Below, one piece after another: positions 1 through 6,924 of a stretch of DNA of 64,000 nt (position 1 is the first letter of the stretch; each line of letters begins with the position of its first letter). The notes under the pieces are model-generated. The model was given only the letters and a program-made list of their open reading frames with translations. It did no database searches and was not told the DNA's origin. The DNA is taken from positions 62,001 to 126,000 of the forward strand of contig NZ_JAODTZ010000005.1 of the NCBI RefSeq assembly GCF_025399795.1. Reading direction: 5' to 3'. Source of the stretch: Streptomyces rhizosphaerihabitans (GTDB taxonomy: Bacteria > Actinomycetota > Actinomycetes > Streptomycetales > Streptomycetaceae). The position numbers and the translations under genes were made by a program.

Positions 1-60
1 ACGACGGCCAGGACTGTCCACCGACCGCAGGCAGCTTCGCAAAAGACCCATTCGGCCGGC

Positions 61-639
61 TTGCCATCGCATCCTCCAGGGCACCCGGCGTGCGACTGGG
101 CGGCCTCGGCCACACCCTGGGGACATGATGGATCACAGCCCCCGACGGGCCCGCCGCAGGGACCTCAGCTGGGGCAAACCGCCCCGCGTCCTGCGAGTGG
201 ACGCCGCCGCCCCGTGCTAACTCACTCCTTCGCAGCCTTCGGTGGTTTCGTGGTGGGGGTGCTCATCGGCATCGTGGGTGCCGGCGGCAACGCCGACGGT
301 TCCCCGTCAGCCGCCTCTCGGACGGCATCCACCGCGGAGGTTCCGTCCCAGACCCACACGCCGTCGAAGGCGACCGGGACGGCGCAAACGACCTTGTCAC
401 AGATTCCCGGTGACGGCACCTTCCTGGTCGGCCGGGAAGCCCGGCCGGGAACCTACCGAAGCGCTGGACCAGCCGAAGCCCTGACAGACTGCTACTGGGC
501 CCGCCTCAAAGGCACCACAGGCGACCTCACCGAGATCATCGCCAACAGATCCGGCAAAGGCCCGGCCACCATCACCATTCTCGCCACCGACAAGGCGTTC
601 CAGACATCCGGCTGCCAGACCTGGAAACGACTCGACTGA
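61..639 (+). CDS. Hypothetical single-pass membrane protein
   Basis: Unrecognised protein of up to 192 residues. The N-terminal third is rich in Pro and Gly, followed by a basic RRR and one hydrophobic segment (about residues 58-75, GGFVVGVLIGIVGAGG), then a Ser/Thr-rich linker and a folded-looking tail with GTYRSAGP and CYWARL motifs, the style of actinobacterial surface or lipoprotein tails. Likely topology: cytoplasmic N-terminus and external C-terminal domain. The first possible start is a TTG without a clear Shine-Dalgarno sequence, and an in-frame GTG lies at 214, so the true start is uncertain. Confidence 0.55.
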   Translation: MPSHPPGHPACDWAASATPWGHDGSQPPTGPPQGPQLGQTAPRPASGRRRPVLTHSFAAFGGFVVGVLIGIVGAGGNADGSPSAASRTASTAEVPSQTHTPSKATGTAQTTLSQIPGDGTFLVGREARPGTYRSAGPAEALTDCYWARLKGTTGDLTEIIANRSGKGPATITILATDKAFQTSGCQTWKRLD

Positions 640-735
640 GCACACAACGAGGGCCAAGCCCTCGTGTTCCGAGGAGCCCGGCAGCACCCTTCCCGCCGGA
701 GCGAGTGAACTCATCGTCCAAGGCCAGGACTGGGC

Positions 736-1065
736 ATGTGGATCACCGGGCAGCGGGCCGGGTGGGACAAGCTCATGCCCGCACAGCAGTGGCTCCTGGA
801 GAGCATCGGCATCGAGCACCAGGCCGAGGGCGGACCGGTGCCGGGCGCGGCCCGGTCGCAGGACGCCCGGTGGACCGCCAACCTCGCCGCCGCCCGCCAG
901 TTCCACGCCCGCGAAGGACACCTGACCGTGCCCCGCAAAGCGGTGGAGACCGTCGACGGCATCGAGCACAAACTCGGAGCCTGGCTCGACAACACCCGCC
1001 GCCGGGCCGCCAAACTCAGCCCGCAATGCCGCGCCGAACTCGACCAGCTCGGCATGCGCTGGTAG
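736..1065 (+). pseudogene. C-terminal remnant of helicase-associated-domain protein
   Basis: About 109 residues matching the last helicase-associated (HA) repeat of large Streptomyces helicases: a WTANLAAARQFHAREGHL block, then VPRKAVE, a KLGAWLDNTRRR block and the terminal LGMRW. Intact proteins of this kind exceed 700 residues with several HA repeats behind a DEAD/DEAH motor. No helicase core lies upstream, so this is the 3' end left after a deletion. It could be translated from an internal start but would lack enzymatic activity. Confidence 0.6.
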
Positions 1066-1116
1066 GCCTAGAGAAGGGCAGCGTGCGGGCTCGCTCTGGT
1101 TGGTGGATCTGCTCAG

Positions 1117-2508
1117 TCAGCTGGATGCCACGTTGCTGGTGGGTCGGTCTCCGAGCGCGAACTGCTCTTGCGGGCCGCACCATCGGCAGTCGGGTTTGGT
1201 GCTGGAGTTCATGAGGTCCCGCGTGCGGGTGCGGGGGCGGTGCAGGATGTTGGCGTGGTCGAGGTCGTCGTCGTGGAGGCAGCTCACTGCATGCATGAAG
1301 TGGCTGACGGCTTCGGCGGCGGTCAGGGCGTTGAGGGGGAGAACGCTGGCGGCTGGCATGCCGGGGACGTATTGTGCGGCGGCTCGGTCAGCGGGGGTGT
1401 GCATGTCGATGGCGAGGTCGGTGGGGTTGATCAGTCCGTCACACCACAGGCAGCCGGTCCCGGGCAGAAGGAGACGGGTGACGGCGTGGATTTGTCCGAC
1501 GGTTCCGTCTCGTACGGGGATCTTCACGCCCGCTTGAGTGGCGGGAACGAGGTGCTGGTGCACGGCGGCGTTGGTGAAATGACGGGCAGCCGCGCCGTCG
1601 GCTGCGAGGAAAAGCCAGTCGCACTGGCGCAGTTCGGTTTGGACGTGGGGCTGCTCGACGCGTTCGGTGAGAACAGTGAGGGCGATGTTTGGCTGTGCTT
1701 GCCGGGCCAGTCGGCTGGCCAGAGCGGTCTTGGGATGGCCGACGTCATCTGCGGTCGCACCGGAGAGGCGGGGCAGATTGGTCTCGTCGACGAGATCATC
1801 ATCGATGAGGACCAGGTGGCCAACGCCGAGGCGTGCGAGGTACTCGGTGATCAGGTTGCCCACCCCGCCCAGACCGATGACGGCGACCTTCATCGCTTGG
1901 AAGGTCCGCTGCCCAAGGTCGCCGAAAATGCGCACCTGGCGGTCGTAGGAGGCGTGGCTTGTATCTGGGGTGCACGCTGTGGCCGGCTGGGGGCGTAGGC
2001 GCAGGAGGTTGTTGGCGGGGATGACGACTTCGGCGAGGTCGGTGCGGGTGCCATCAGGGTTCCAGAGATCGCCGGCTGCGGCCTGGGGGGTGAGGACGAG
2101 TCCGCAGACAGGGGTGTTGCTGATCTGAGTCAAGGCCGGGTAGCCGCGTTCGTGACTGGCCAGGTCGGTGGGCGAGAACTCCACGCGAGTGGAGCCGCCG
2201 TGGTTGTGAACCGCGATGTAGGCGAGGTGTTCGTCGCGGGCGCGCAGGATGTTGTCGCGGACAAAGGCTGCAGAGAGAGCGTGGTGTCCGAAGGTGCCGC
2301 GCCCGTAGTCGATGTGGTCGCGGGCAAGGATGAGTTCGCGGGCCAGGAGACGCAGACCGCGGGGGCCGTCGGTCCATCCGGCGAGGAGGACGGCGCTGTG
2401 GGCCGCCCGGTCGCCGGGGAACAGGTGAGCGGTCAGCTGTCGCCAGAGGCGGGCGGGGATGGTCAGGCTTGCTCCGGCGGCGGGTGGATTCACTGCGTGG
2501 TCAGCCAT
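1117..2508 (-). CDS. JAB/JAMM protease - ThiF/E1-like fusion, ubiquitin-like system
   Basis: A 463-residue fusion. The N-terminal JAB metalloprotease-like domain (about 20-165) has Glu58 and the zinc signature HNH (101-103) followed by S112 and D115. The C-terminal ThiF/MoeB/E1 adenylation domain (about 188-450) has YDRQVRIFG, the nucleotide motif GLGGVG (212-217), DDDLVDETNLPRL, and two CxxC pairs (353/356 and 441/444) that should bind structural zinc. Expected role: adenylate the ubiquitin-like protein encoded two genes upstream and process or remove it with the JAB domain. ATG at 2508 was chosen because a GAGG motif precedes it. It overlaps the end of the E2-position gene by 19 bp. JAB-E1 fusions are typical of bacterial ubiquitin-like operons. 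The catalytic cysteine of the E1 is not assignable by eye. Confidence 0.88.
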   Translation of the reverse strand: MADHAVNPPAAGASLTIPARLWRQLTAHLFPGDRAAHSAVLLAGWTDGPRGLRLLARELILARDHIDYGRGTFGHHALSAAFVRDNILRARDEHLAYIAVHNHGGSTRVEFSPTDLASHERGYPALTQISNTPVCGLVLTPQAAAGDLWNPDGTRTDLAEVVIPANNLLRLRPQPATACTPDTSHASYDRQVRIFGDLGQRTFQAMKVAVIGLGGVGNLITEYLARLGVGHLVLIDDDLVDETNLPRLSGATADDVGHPKTALASRLARQAQPNIALTVLTERVEQPHVQTELRQCDWLFLAADGAAARHFTNAAVHQHLVPATQAGVKIPVRDGTVGQIHAVTRLLLPGTGCLWCDGLINPTDLAIDMHTPADRAAAQYVPGMPAASVLPLNALTAAEAVSHFMHAVSCLHDDDLDHANILHRPRTRTRDLMNSSTKPDCRWCGPQEQFALGDRPTSNVASS

Positions 2509-2894
2509 GCCAGGATCCTCACTGCCTTGTTGACAGGGGTGTCGACCGCGGGGTCGCGGTGGTTGGAGCGTCGGGAGATCTGCAGTGCCGACTCGGTGGG
2601 GCGTCCTTGCCAGGTGACGTGCTGGATGGCCGGGCCGTGGGGCTGGCCGTCGGTGCGGGTGAGCGTGCCGGTGTAGTGGGGGTAGACGTCGGCATCGGGG
2701 TGGGCTGCGGAGATCTGGAAGCCGAGCCAGGTCCGGGCCGGGGTGTAGGCGGGGCCGACGGGCTGGTCGCTGATGACGACGTAGACGCCGCCGGATCCGT
2801 CCGGGGTGATGGTGAGGGCGTCCGCCCCGAAGTGTCCACGGAGCTCTGTGAGAGCCGTGTCGATCGGGGCGGTCACCGCCGAGTACGTCGTCAC
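2490..2894 (-). CDS. E2-position protein of ubiquitin-like operon, no cysteine
   Basis: 134 residues from a GTG that overlaps the preceding stop as GTGA, indicating coupled translation. It sits between the ubiquitin-like gene and the JAB-E1 gene, where a UBC/E2-fold protein is expected. Visible conserved-looking blocks are AHPDADVYPHYTG, TWQGRP, ALQISRRSN and DPAVDT, with a closing KAVRILAWL helix. There is no cysteine anywhere in the protein, so it cannot form a classical E2 thioester. It may be a degenerate or non-cysteine E2-like subunit. The E2 assignment rests on position, size and recalled family pattern, not on a catalytic motif. Confidence 0.7.
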   Translation of the reverse strand: MTTYSAVTAPIDTALTELRGHFGADALTITPDGSGGVYVVISDQPVGPAYTPARTWLGFQISAAHPDADVYPHYTGTLTRTDGQPHGPAIQHVTWQGRPTESALQISRRSNHRDPAVDTPVNKAVRILAWLTTQ

Positions 2895-3172
2895 GAGTTG
2901 TCGTCCGGAGCAACGGCGAGGAAGTCGAGATTGCGGTGGATGTGGACCGTGTCGGTGTCCCCGACGATGTCGTAGCGGTTTCCGCGCTTGACGGAGAGCT
3001 GGAAGCCGGGGTCGATCGGCAGGCCCTGCGCGGCAGCAGCCTGCTTGATCTCCAGACCGGTCATCTCCCGCTCCGGCAACTGCACGGTCTTGTTGTTGAT
3101 GGTCACCGGGATCGTGCTCGGAGGACGGCGATCCTGATCGACGAGGCTGGCCTGGTCGGGCGTTGCACTCAT
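2891..3172 (-). CDS. Multiubiquitin-type beta-grasp (ubiquitin-like) protein
   Basis: 93 residues. After about 18 disordered residues comes one beta-grasp domain with the pattern of bacterial multiubiquitin proteins: IPVTINNKTVQLP, the turn-helix MTGLEIKQAAAAQGL, FQLSVKRG, a D-T-V strand and a terminal strand ending FLAVAPDDNS. There is no C-terminal di-glycine, so the tail is either used directly or not conjugated as in eukaryotes. Many relatives carry two or more ubiquitin repeats; this one carries a single copy. ATG at 3172 has a strong AAAGGAG eight bases upstream. Second gene of the operon, coupled to the E2-position gene. Confidence 0.82.
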   Translation of the reverse strand: MSATPDQASLVDQDRRPPSTIPVTINNKTVQLPEREMTGLEIKQAAAAQGLPIDPGFQLSVKRGNRYDIVGDTDTVHIHRNLDFLAVAPDDNS

Positions 3173-3237
3173 GAGGTGCTCCTTTCTGCCCCGCCGTGCG
3201 GCAGGGCAATGCTGCAGTGAACGGCTGAGGACACGGC

Positions 3238-3378
3238 CTACTTCTTCTTGGTCTTCTTCGAGGCCGTCTCGTTGACGGTCGTCGCCGGGCTGCGGCGCAC
3301 CGTCGACTGCTTCACGAACCGGCCCGTGATCGCACTGCGACCACGCTTGCCGCTGGATGCGCTGCTCTTGCCTGCCAT
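3238..3378 (-). CDS. Small basic protein heading the ubiquitin-like operon
   Basis: 46 residues, strongly basic: starts MAGKSSASSGKRGRS, has the central block AITGRFVKQSTVRRSP and TTVNET, and ends in a Lys tail KKTKKK. The start has an excellent GGGAGG 5-6 bases upstream, and the gene lies 65 bp ahead of the ubiquitin-like gene on the same strand. The ITGRFV...RSPATTV pattern recurs, as I recall, in small actinobacterial proteins of unknown function. It may bind nucleic acid or be a Lys-rich acceptor for the neighbouring conjugation enzymes; that is inference from composition and position only. Confidence 0.7.
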   Translation of the reverse strand: MAGKSSASSGKRGRSAITGRFVKQSTVRRSPATTVNETASKKTKKK

Positions 3379-3437
3379 GAGCCTCCCTTCGCAAGTCCGT
3401 GCGTGGTTCTGCACAGACCAGACCGCTTCAAAGTTTC

Positions 3438-3456
3438 ATACACCCAATAGGTGCAT
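3438..3456. promoter_or_regulatory. Candidate operator between divergent operons
   Basis: Imperfect 19-bp palindrome ATaCACC-CAATA-GGTGcAT centred in the 109-bp gap between the ubiquitin-like operon (minus strand) and the toxin/HTH-ImmA module (plus strand). The surrounding DNA is AT-richer than its neighbourhood. The natural candidate binder is the HTH protein encoded at 3911-5050. Confidence 0.4.
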
Positions 3457-3487
3457 AGAACTTATTGACCTTGCTCCGGAGGATAGC

Positions 3488-3862
3488 ATGGAAGCGTCAG
3501 GTATACGGAAGAGGATTCTGAGGTTGCTGGTGGAGATCGCCTTTGAGGACGCCGGACTCGCGCATGCCTGCAACAACGGCTCCGCCAGAAGGGCCCGCTT
3601 CGGCGACGGAGGCTCAACCGCCCTCCTCAGGCGCCTCGGTCAGATGTCGGCCGCCTACCACCTGGCTGACCTGCGGCACGTTGCAGCAGCGCGGCTTCGC
3701 CCCGCATCCAACGGAGACTGCTTCACTCTGCTCGTGTCGCTGGGCCCTCACGGCGACCTCGTCCTCCGCCCTCGGGATGACCCGCCCCCCACTCACGACG
3801 ACGGCACCTTGAACGAGCACGCCGTACGCGCAGTAATCGTCACCGCGATCTACCGCCCCTGA
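3488..3862 (+). CDS. HigB/RelE-like toxin candidate
   Basis: 124 residues from an ATG with a perfect GGAGG six bases upstream. It precedes an HTH-ImmA/IrrE gene by 48 bp, the layout of HigB-HigA type modules. Weak pattern agreement with HigB/RelE killers: a helix with ALLRRLGQMSAAYHLADLR corresponds to the conserved L..L..A..L.DLR region, followed by beta-strand-like RLRPAS, CFTLLVSL and a closing AVRAVIVTAIYRP. The usual basic catalytic residues are not clearly visible, so activity is uncertain. Alternative: an unrelated small partner of the ImmA gene. Confidence 0.5.
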   Translation: MEASGIRKRILRLLVEIAFEDAGLAHACNNGSARRARFGDGGSTALLRRLGQMSAAYHLADLRHVAAARLRPASNGDCFTLLVSLGPHGDLVLRPRDDPPPTHDDGTLNEHAVRAVIVTAIYRP

Positions 3863-3910
3863 ACCCGCCACAGGCCCGCCCCGCAGCCTCGCCGACCGAG
3901 AGGCACTCAC

Positions 3911-5050
3911 GTGACCCCGCCCGCCGCCCCTCACCAGTTCTTCAGCCCAGATGACGTCCTGCCCCCGGGTGACACCCTCAAGGAACAACTCGAAGCCCTC
4001 GGCATCCCCCAGGCCGACCTCGCACGCCGCACGGGGCTGTCAACCAAGCACATCAACCAGATCGTCCAGGGCAGCGCCGTACTCACCCCGGAGACCGCCC
4101 TGCTCCTGGAACGCGCCGTCGGCATTCCGGCCTCTCTATGGAACCAAATGGAAGCCGCCTGGCGCACCCATGTCAGCCGCACGGAGAGCCGCGAGGCGCT
4201 CAGCAACCACCTCGACTGGCTCAAGCGCTTCTCACTGGGGGAACTCGTCAGGCGGGGCATCCTGCCGACCAAGGAATGCACCGTAGACAACCTCGAGCAG
4301 CTGCTGGCGTTCTTCGGCGTCGCAGACCCCGAAGTCGCGGAGAAGGTGTGGCGCAGCTACCGGACCGCCTTTAGGCGCTCCACCGTTCTCAAGCCGGACG
4401 ACTATGCCACCGCAGTATGGATGCGCCAGGCCGAGCTCAAGGCACGCACCCTGGACTGCGCTCCGTACGACCGCACAGCGCTGCTCGAACTCCTCCCCCG
4501 CCTTCGCGCCCTAACCATCCAGGAACCAGCGCTCTGGCTCACCGAAGTTCCACGCCTGTGCGCCCAAGTTGGCGTCGCCGTCGTCTTCGTTCCCGCGCCC
4601 CCCAACAGCCGCGTCTCCGGCGTCACCCGCTGGCTCACCCCCGAAAAGGTCGGCGTAGCACTCAGCGACCGCTTCAAAAAGGACGACCACTTCTGGTTCA
4701 CCCTCTTCCACGAACTCGGCCACGTCCTCCTGCACGGCAAACGCCTTACCTTCATCGATGACACTCACCGCGCCGACGACACGACACCCGAGGGGGACCG
4801 CAGTGAAGCCGAAGCAGACGCCTTCGCCGCCGACACCCTCATCCCACCCGAGCACACGGCCGCCTACCGGTGCCTCGCCCAACGCCCCATGCCGTTCAGC
4901 AACATCGAGTCCTTCGCACAGCAGGCAGGAATCGCACCCGGCATCGTCGTCGGACGCCTCCAATACGACCGCGCCCTGGAGTGGACCCACGGAAACAAAC
5001 TCAAACGCACCATCGAGATCACTCTCTCCGGTGACCTAAAAACTACATAG
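3911..5050 (+). CDS. HTH-ImmA/IrrE metallopeptidase antitoxin/regulator
   Basis: 379 residues from a GTG. The N-terminal HTH_XRE domain (about 20-80) contains PQADLARRTGLSTKHINQIVQG, the HigA/VapI arrangement. The C-terminal ImmA/IrrE peptidase domain (about 230-370) has the zinc motif HELGH (near residue 264) and downstream EAEADAFAADTLIP, the third ligand region. Such fusions act as antitoxins or as repressors that can be cleaved or can cleave a partner. Its neighbour at 3488-3862 is the presumed toxin. It could also regulate the divergent ubiquitin-like operon through the 3438-3456 palindrome. Confidence 0.85.
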   Translation: MTPPAAPHQFFSPDDVLPPGDTLKEQLEALGIPQADLARRTGLSTKHINQIVQGSAVLTPETALLLERAVGIPASLWNQMEAAWRTHVSRTESREALSNHLDWLKRFSLGELVRRGILPTKECTVDNLEQLLAFFGVADPEVAEKVWRSYRTAFRRSTVLKPDDYATAVWMRQAELKARTLDCAPYDRTALLELLPRLRALTIQEPALWLTEVPRLCAQVGVAVVFVPAPPNSRVSGVTRWLTPEKVGVALSDRFKKDDHFWFTLFHELGHVLLHGKRLTFIDDTHRADDTTPEGDRSEAEADAFAADTLIPPEHTAAYRCLAQRPMPFSNIESFAQQAGIAPGIVVGRLQYDRALEWTHGNKLKRTIEITLSGDLKTT

Positions 5051-5153
5051 CCACCCGAAACGGATCACGCTCGCCTGCATAGAAAAGAAGGAAGAGGAAT
5101 CCGCTGTGTGTCGTCTGGACCCGGTGCTGTCTCGGCAGCGATCGGCTGCATGG

Positions 5154-5416
5154 TCAGGCGCCGGGCAAAGTGCGCAGAAGCCGGCGGACCGCGCGAGGGA
5201 CAGCCAGGCGGCGGGCGATACCGGGTGCGGCGTAGGCGGTGACGACCAGGACAGCCACGGCGGCGAACATGGAAAGGGGCCGCTCCAGCAGGACAGCATC
5301 AGCACGCTGCCACTCAGGAGCAGAACGGCGAGAGCGAGCGTGAGCGCCTGGTCCTGGTCCTGCGCCTGGTCCCGCCGCGTCTGGCGCGTCTGGCCGGTCA
5401 TGCGCGGCGCAGGCAT
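5154..5416 (-). pseudogene. Frameshifted small membrane protein
   Basis: Two frames each hold half of a small two-helix membrane protein. The first starts with MTGQTRQTRRDQAQDQDQ and the hydrophobic ALTLALAVLLLSGSVLML. The second continues RPLSMFAAVAVLVVTAYAAPG and ends RRLLRTLPGA at 5154. Joining them needs one frameshift near 5290. Unrecognised family. It is either a decayed gene or a sequencing-type frameshift. Confidence 0.35.
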
Positions 5417-5466
5417 CCAGAGGGCACCTGCCCTTCGGGCACGACGCGCCACAGGCTCCCGCCACC

Positions 5467-5751
5467 TCACTCGCGGTACTCCGAGCAAGAGCCGCGGCCG
5501 ACCGCGACGATGCACGATGTCACCCGCTCGCCCCGGTGCAGATAGCGCACGATCGGCGAACGCGTCGTCGCCACCCACCCCTCGTTCCACGCCGGCATAC
5601 GCACCGCCACCTTCTGCACGGCCCGCCACGTCGACGCGCACGATACGGAAGCGACGGCAGCGGCGGGGGGCGGCGAAGCAGCGGACAAGGCGGTCGCAAG
5701 GACGGCGACGGCGGCGGCCGCCGTGGTGGGCAGACGTCGGGTCAGGTCCAT
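5467..5751 (-). CDS. Secreted small protein, possibly SH3-like
   Basis: 94 residues. It begins MDLTRR, followed by an Ala-rich signal peptide with an ATALSA...AAAVA cleavage region. The mature part has CASTWRAVQKVAVRMPAW, IVRYLHRGERVTSC and a terminal CSEYRE. The 'IVRYLHRGERV' stretch resembles bacterial SH3-type domains of Streptomyces secreted proteins. Two Cys pairs would suit an extracellular fold. It may be truncated at the 3' end, since the domain stops soon after its core. Confidence 0.45.
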   Translation of the reverse strand: MDLTRRLPTTAAAAVAVLATALSAASPPPAAAVASVSCASTWRAVQKVAVRMPAWNEGWVATTRSPIVRYLHRGERVTSCIVAVGRGSCSEYRE

Positions 5752-5939
5752 ACACCGGTCAACCCCGCTCCCCACCCGCCCGGTCACGGCTCCTCCCAAG
5801 ATCGCCCATCAGGGGCAGCCGGGCTTCCCGACTCGCGGTGCTGGCTGTCAGCGAACCAGCCTGGACAAGCGTCATCTCTGTCCGTCACAGACCAGCACGC
5901 CAATTCACTACGCACCGCAACCCGGAGTCTTTAGAGGTC

Positions 5940-5967
5940 CTACCGGTAGTTCGTTAAATCCGGCGGT
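5940..5967 (+). repeat. IS701-type terminal inverted repeat, left
   Basis: 28 bp, exact reverse complement of 6897-6924. Outer part CTACCGGTAG, followed by TTCGTTAAATCCGGCGGT. Confidence 0.85.
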
Positions 5968-5972
5968 AGAGG

Positions 5973-6823
5973 TCAATGCCGCGCCCGGTGGTGACGGCGC
6001 CGATCAGGGCCTGGAGTTCGGAGGGCGGGTCCGTGTCCGTCCAGGCCTGCCGCCATCGACTGAGGGTGATGGCGGGGGTGAGCCAGGAACGGATGGCTCG
6101 TAAGGTCCTGGGGCAGCAGGGTGGTTGGGGCTGGTTTGACGGGTTTGGTCCCCCTCTCTGACCCCTGGTTGGGGCAGGGGTCCGGCGCGGTGGCATCCAG
6201 CGGTCCAGGGGGAGCGAACCACTGGTCCCAGCAGAAGGAGAAAGCGCAGTTGACCAGGGTTTGGTGGCGGTGGATGGCGCGGGCGGAGCGGACCTGGAAG
6301 TCGGCCCGGCCGAGTTCGTCCTTGATCTGCTTGTAGCTCTGCTCGATCCACGACCACAGTCCGTAGAGACGAACGATCTCGACGAGGTCGGCCGACGGGT
6401 GCGGGCCTGTGCCGTTGTCCGTCTTGCCCAAGCGGCCCGGCCACTGCCGACCCACGTGTGCGGTCGCCGTGCCGTCCTTGCGGTCCCCGGAATCATCGAT
6501 CACGATCACCCCGCCGTCATGCGGAGCGTCGCCGGCTCCTCGCACAGCAGCTCAAGCCGCCGGTCGTTGACCTGCTCGGCTTCCCACGGCGACTCCGGCA
6601 GGAAGAACTGCAGCCGCTGCACCTCCGGCATCCCCGCACCTGTCGCCGGTTCCGCCCCGGCCAGGCAGGTGATCGTCTTGTTCCGGTCCCACGGTGCCGG
6701 CAGACCGGTCAGGTACTCGCGAAACCCCCGCCGCTGGGCCAGGCTGAAGAACAGGTCGTCGAACCGGGCCGCGTACTCCTCCGATGGCCCCGGCGCAGGC
6801 GGACACGGACGACGTGGAGTCAT
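5973..6823 (-). pseudogene. IS701-family transposase remnant
   Basis: The 5' piece (6823 to about 6510) carries the family N-terminus with FDDLFFSLAQRRGFREYL, GLPAPWDRNKT and QRLQFFLPESPW. The 3' piece, in another frame, carries VIVIDDSGDRKDG and GRQWPGRLGKTDNG, then jumps to EIVRLYGLWSWIEQSYKQIK and HRHQTLVNCAFSFCWDQW. Intact family members are about 400 residues. The central segment is missing and frames are shifted, so no active enzyme is possible. Confidence 0.75.
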
Positions 6824-6896
6824 ACGCGGCCTCCAACAGGGAAGTTGCCTCCTACCACCGGCCTACGGCCCACTTGGCCTGCCGTCAACCCACACC

Positions 6897-6924
6897 ACCG
6901 CCGGATTTAACGAACTACCGGTAG
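6897..6924 (-). repeat. IS701-type terminal inverted repeat, right
   Basis: 28-bp partner of 5940-5967. Its outer ten bases supply the last residues and the TAG stop of the gene ending at 6915. Confidence 0.85.

Larger units (their letters stand above)
5940..6924 (-). mobile_element. Internally deleted IS701-type element
   Basis: The element is bounded by perfect 28-bp inverted repeats (5940-5967 and 6897-6924) whose outer ten bases, CTACCGGTAG, are themselves palindromic. Inside, on the minus strand, are the N-terminal and C-terminal thirds of an IS701-family transposase in different frames. It is non-autonomous as it stands. No clear target duplication could be assigned because the terminal palindrome hides the boundary. 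Confidence 0.75.

Noticed and set aside
5036..5755. Minus-strand open frame of 239 codons
   Set aside because: Its N-terminal half is antisense or out of frame to a better secreted-protein frame. Only the segment from about residue 114 looks real, and it is reported as a frameshifted membrane protein.
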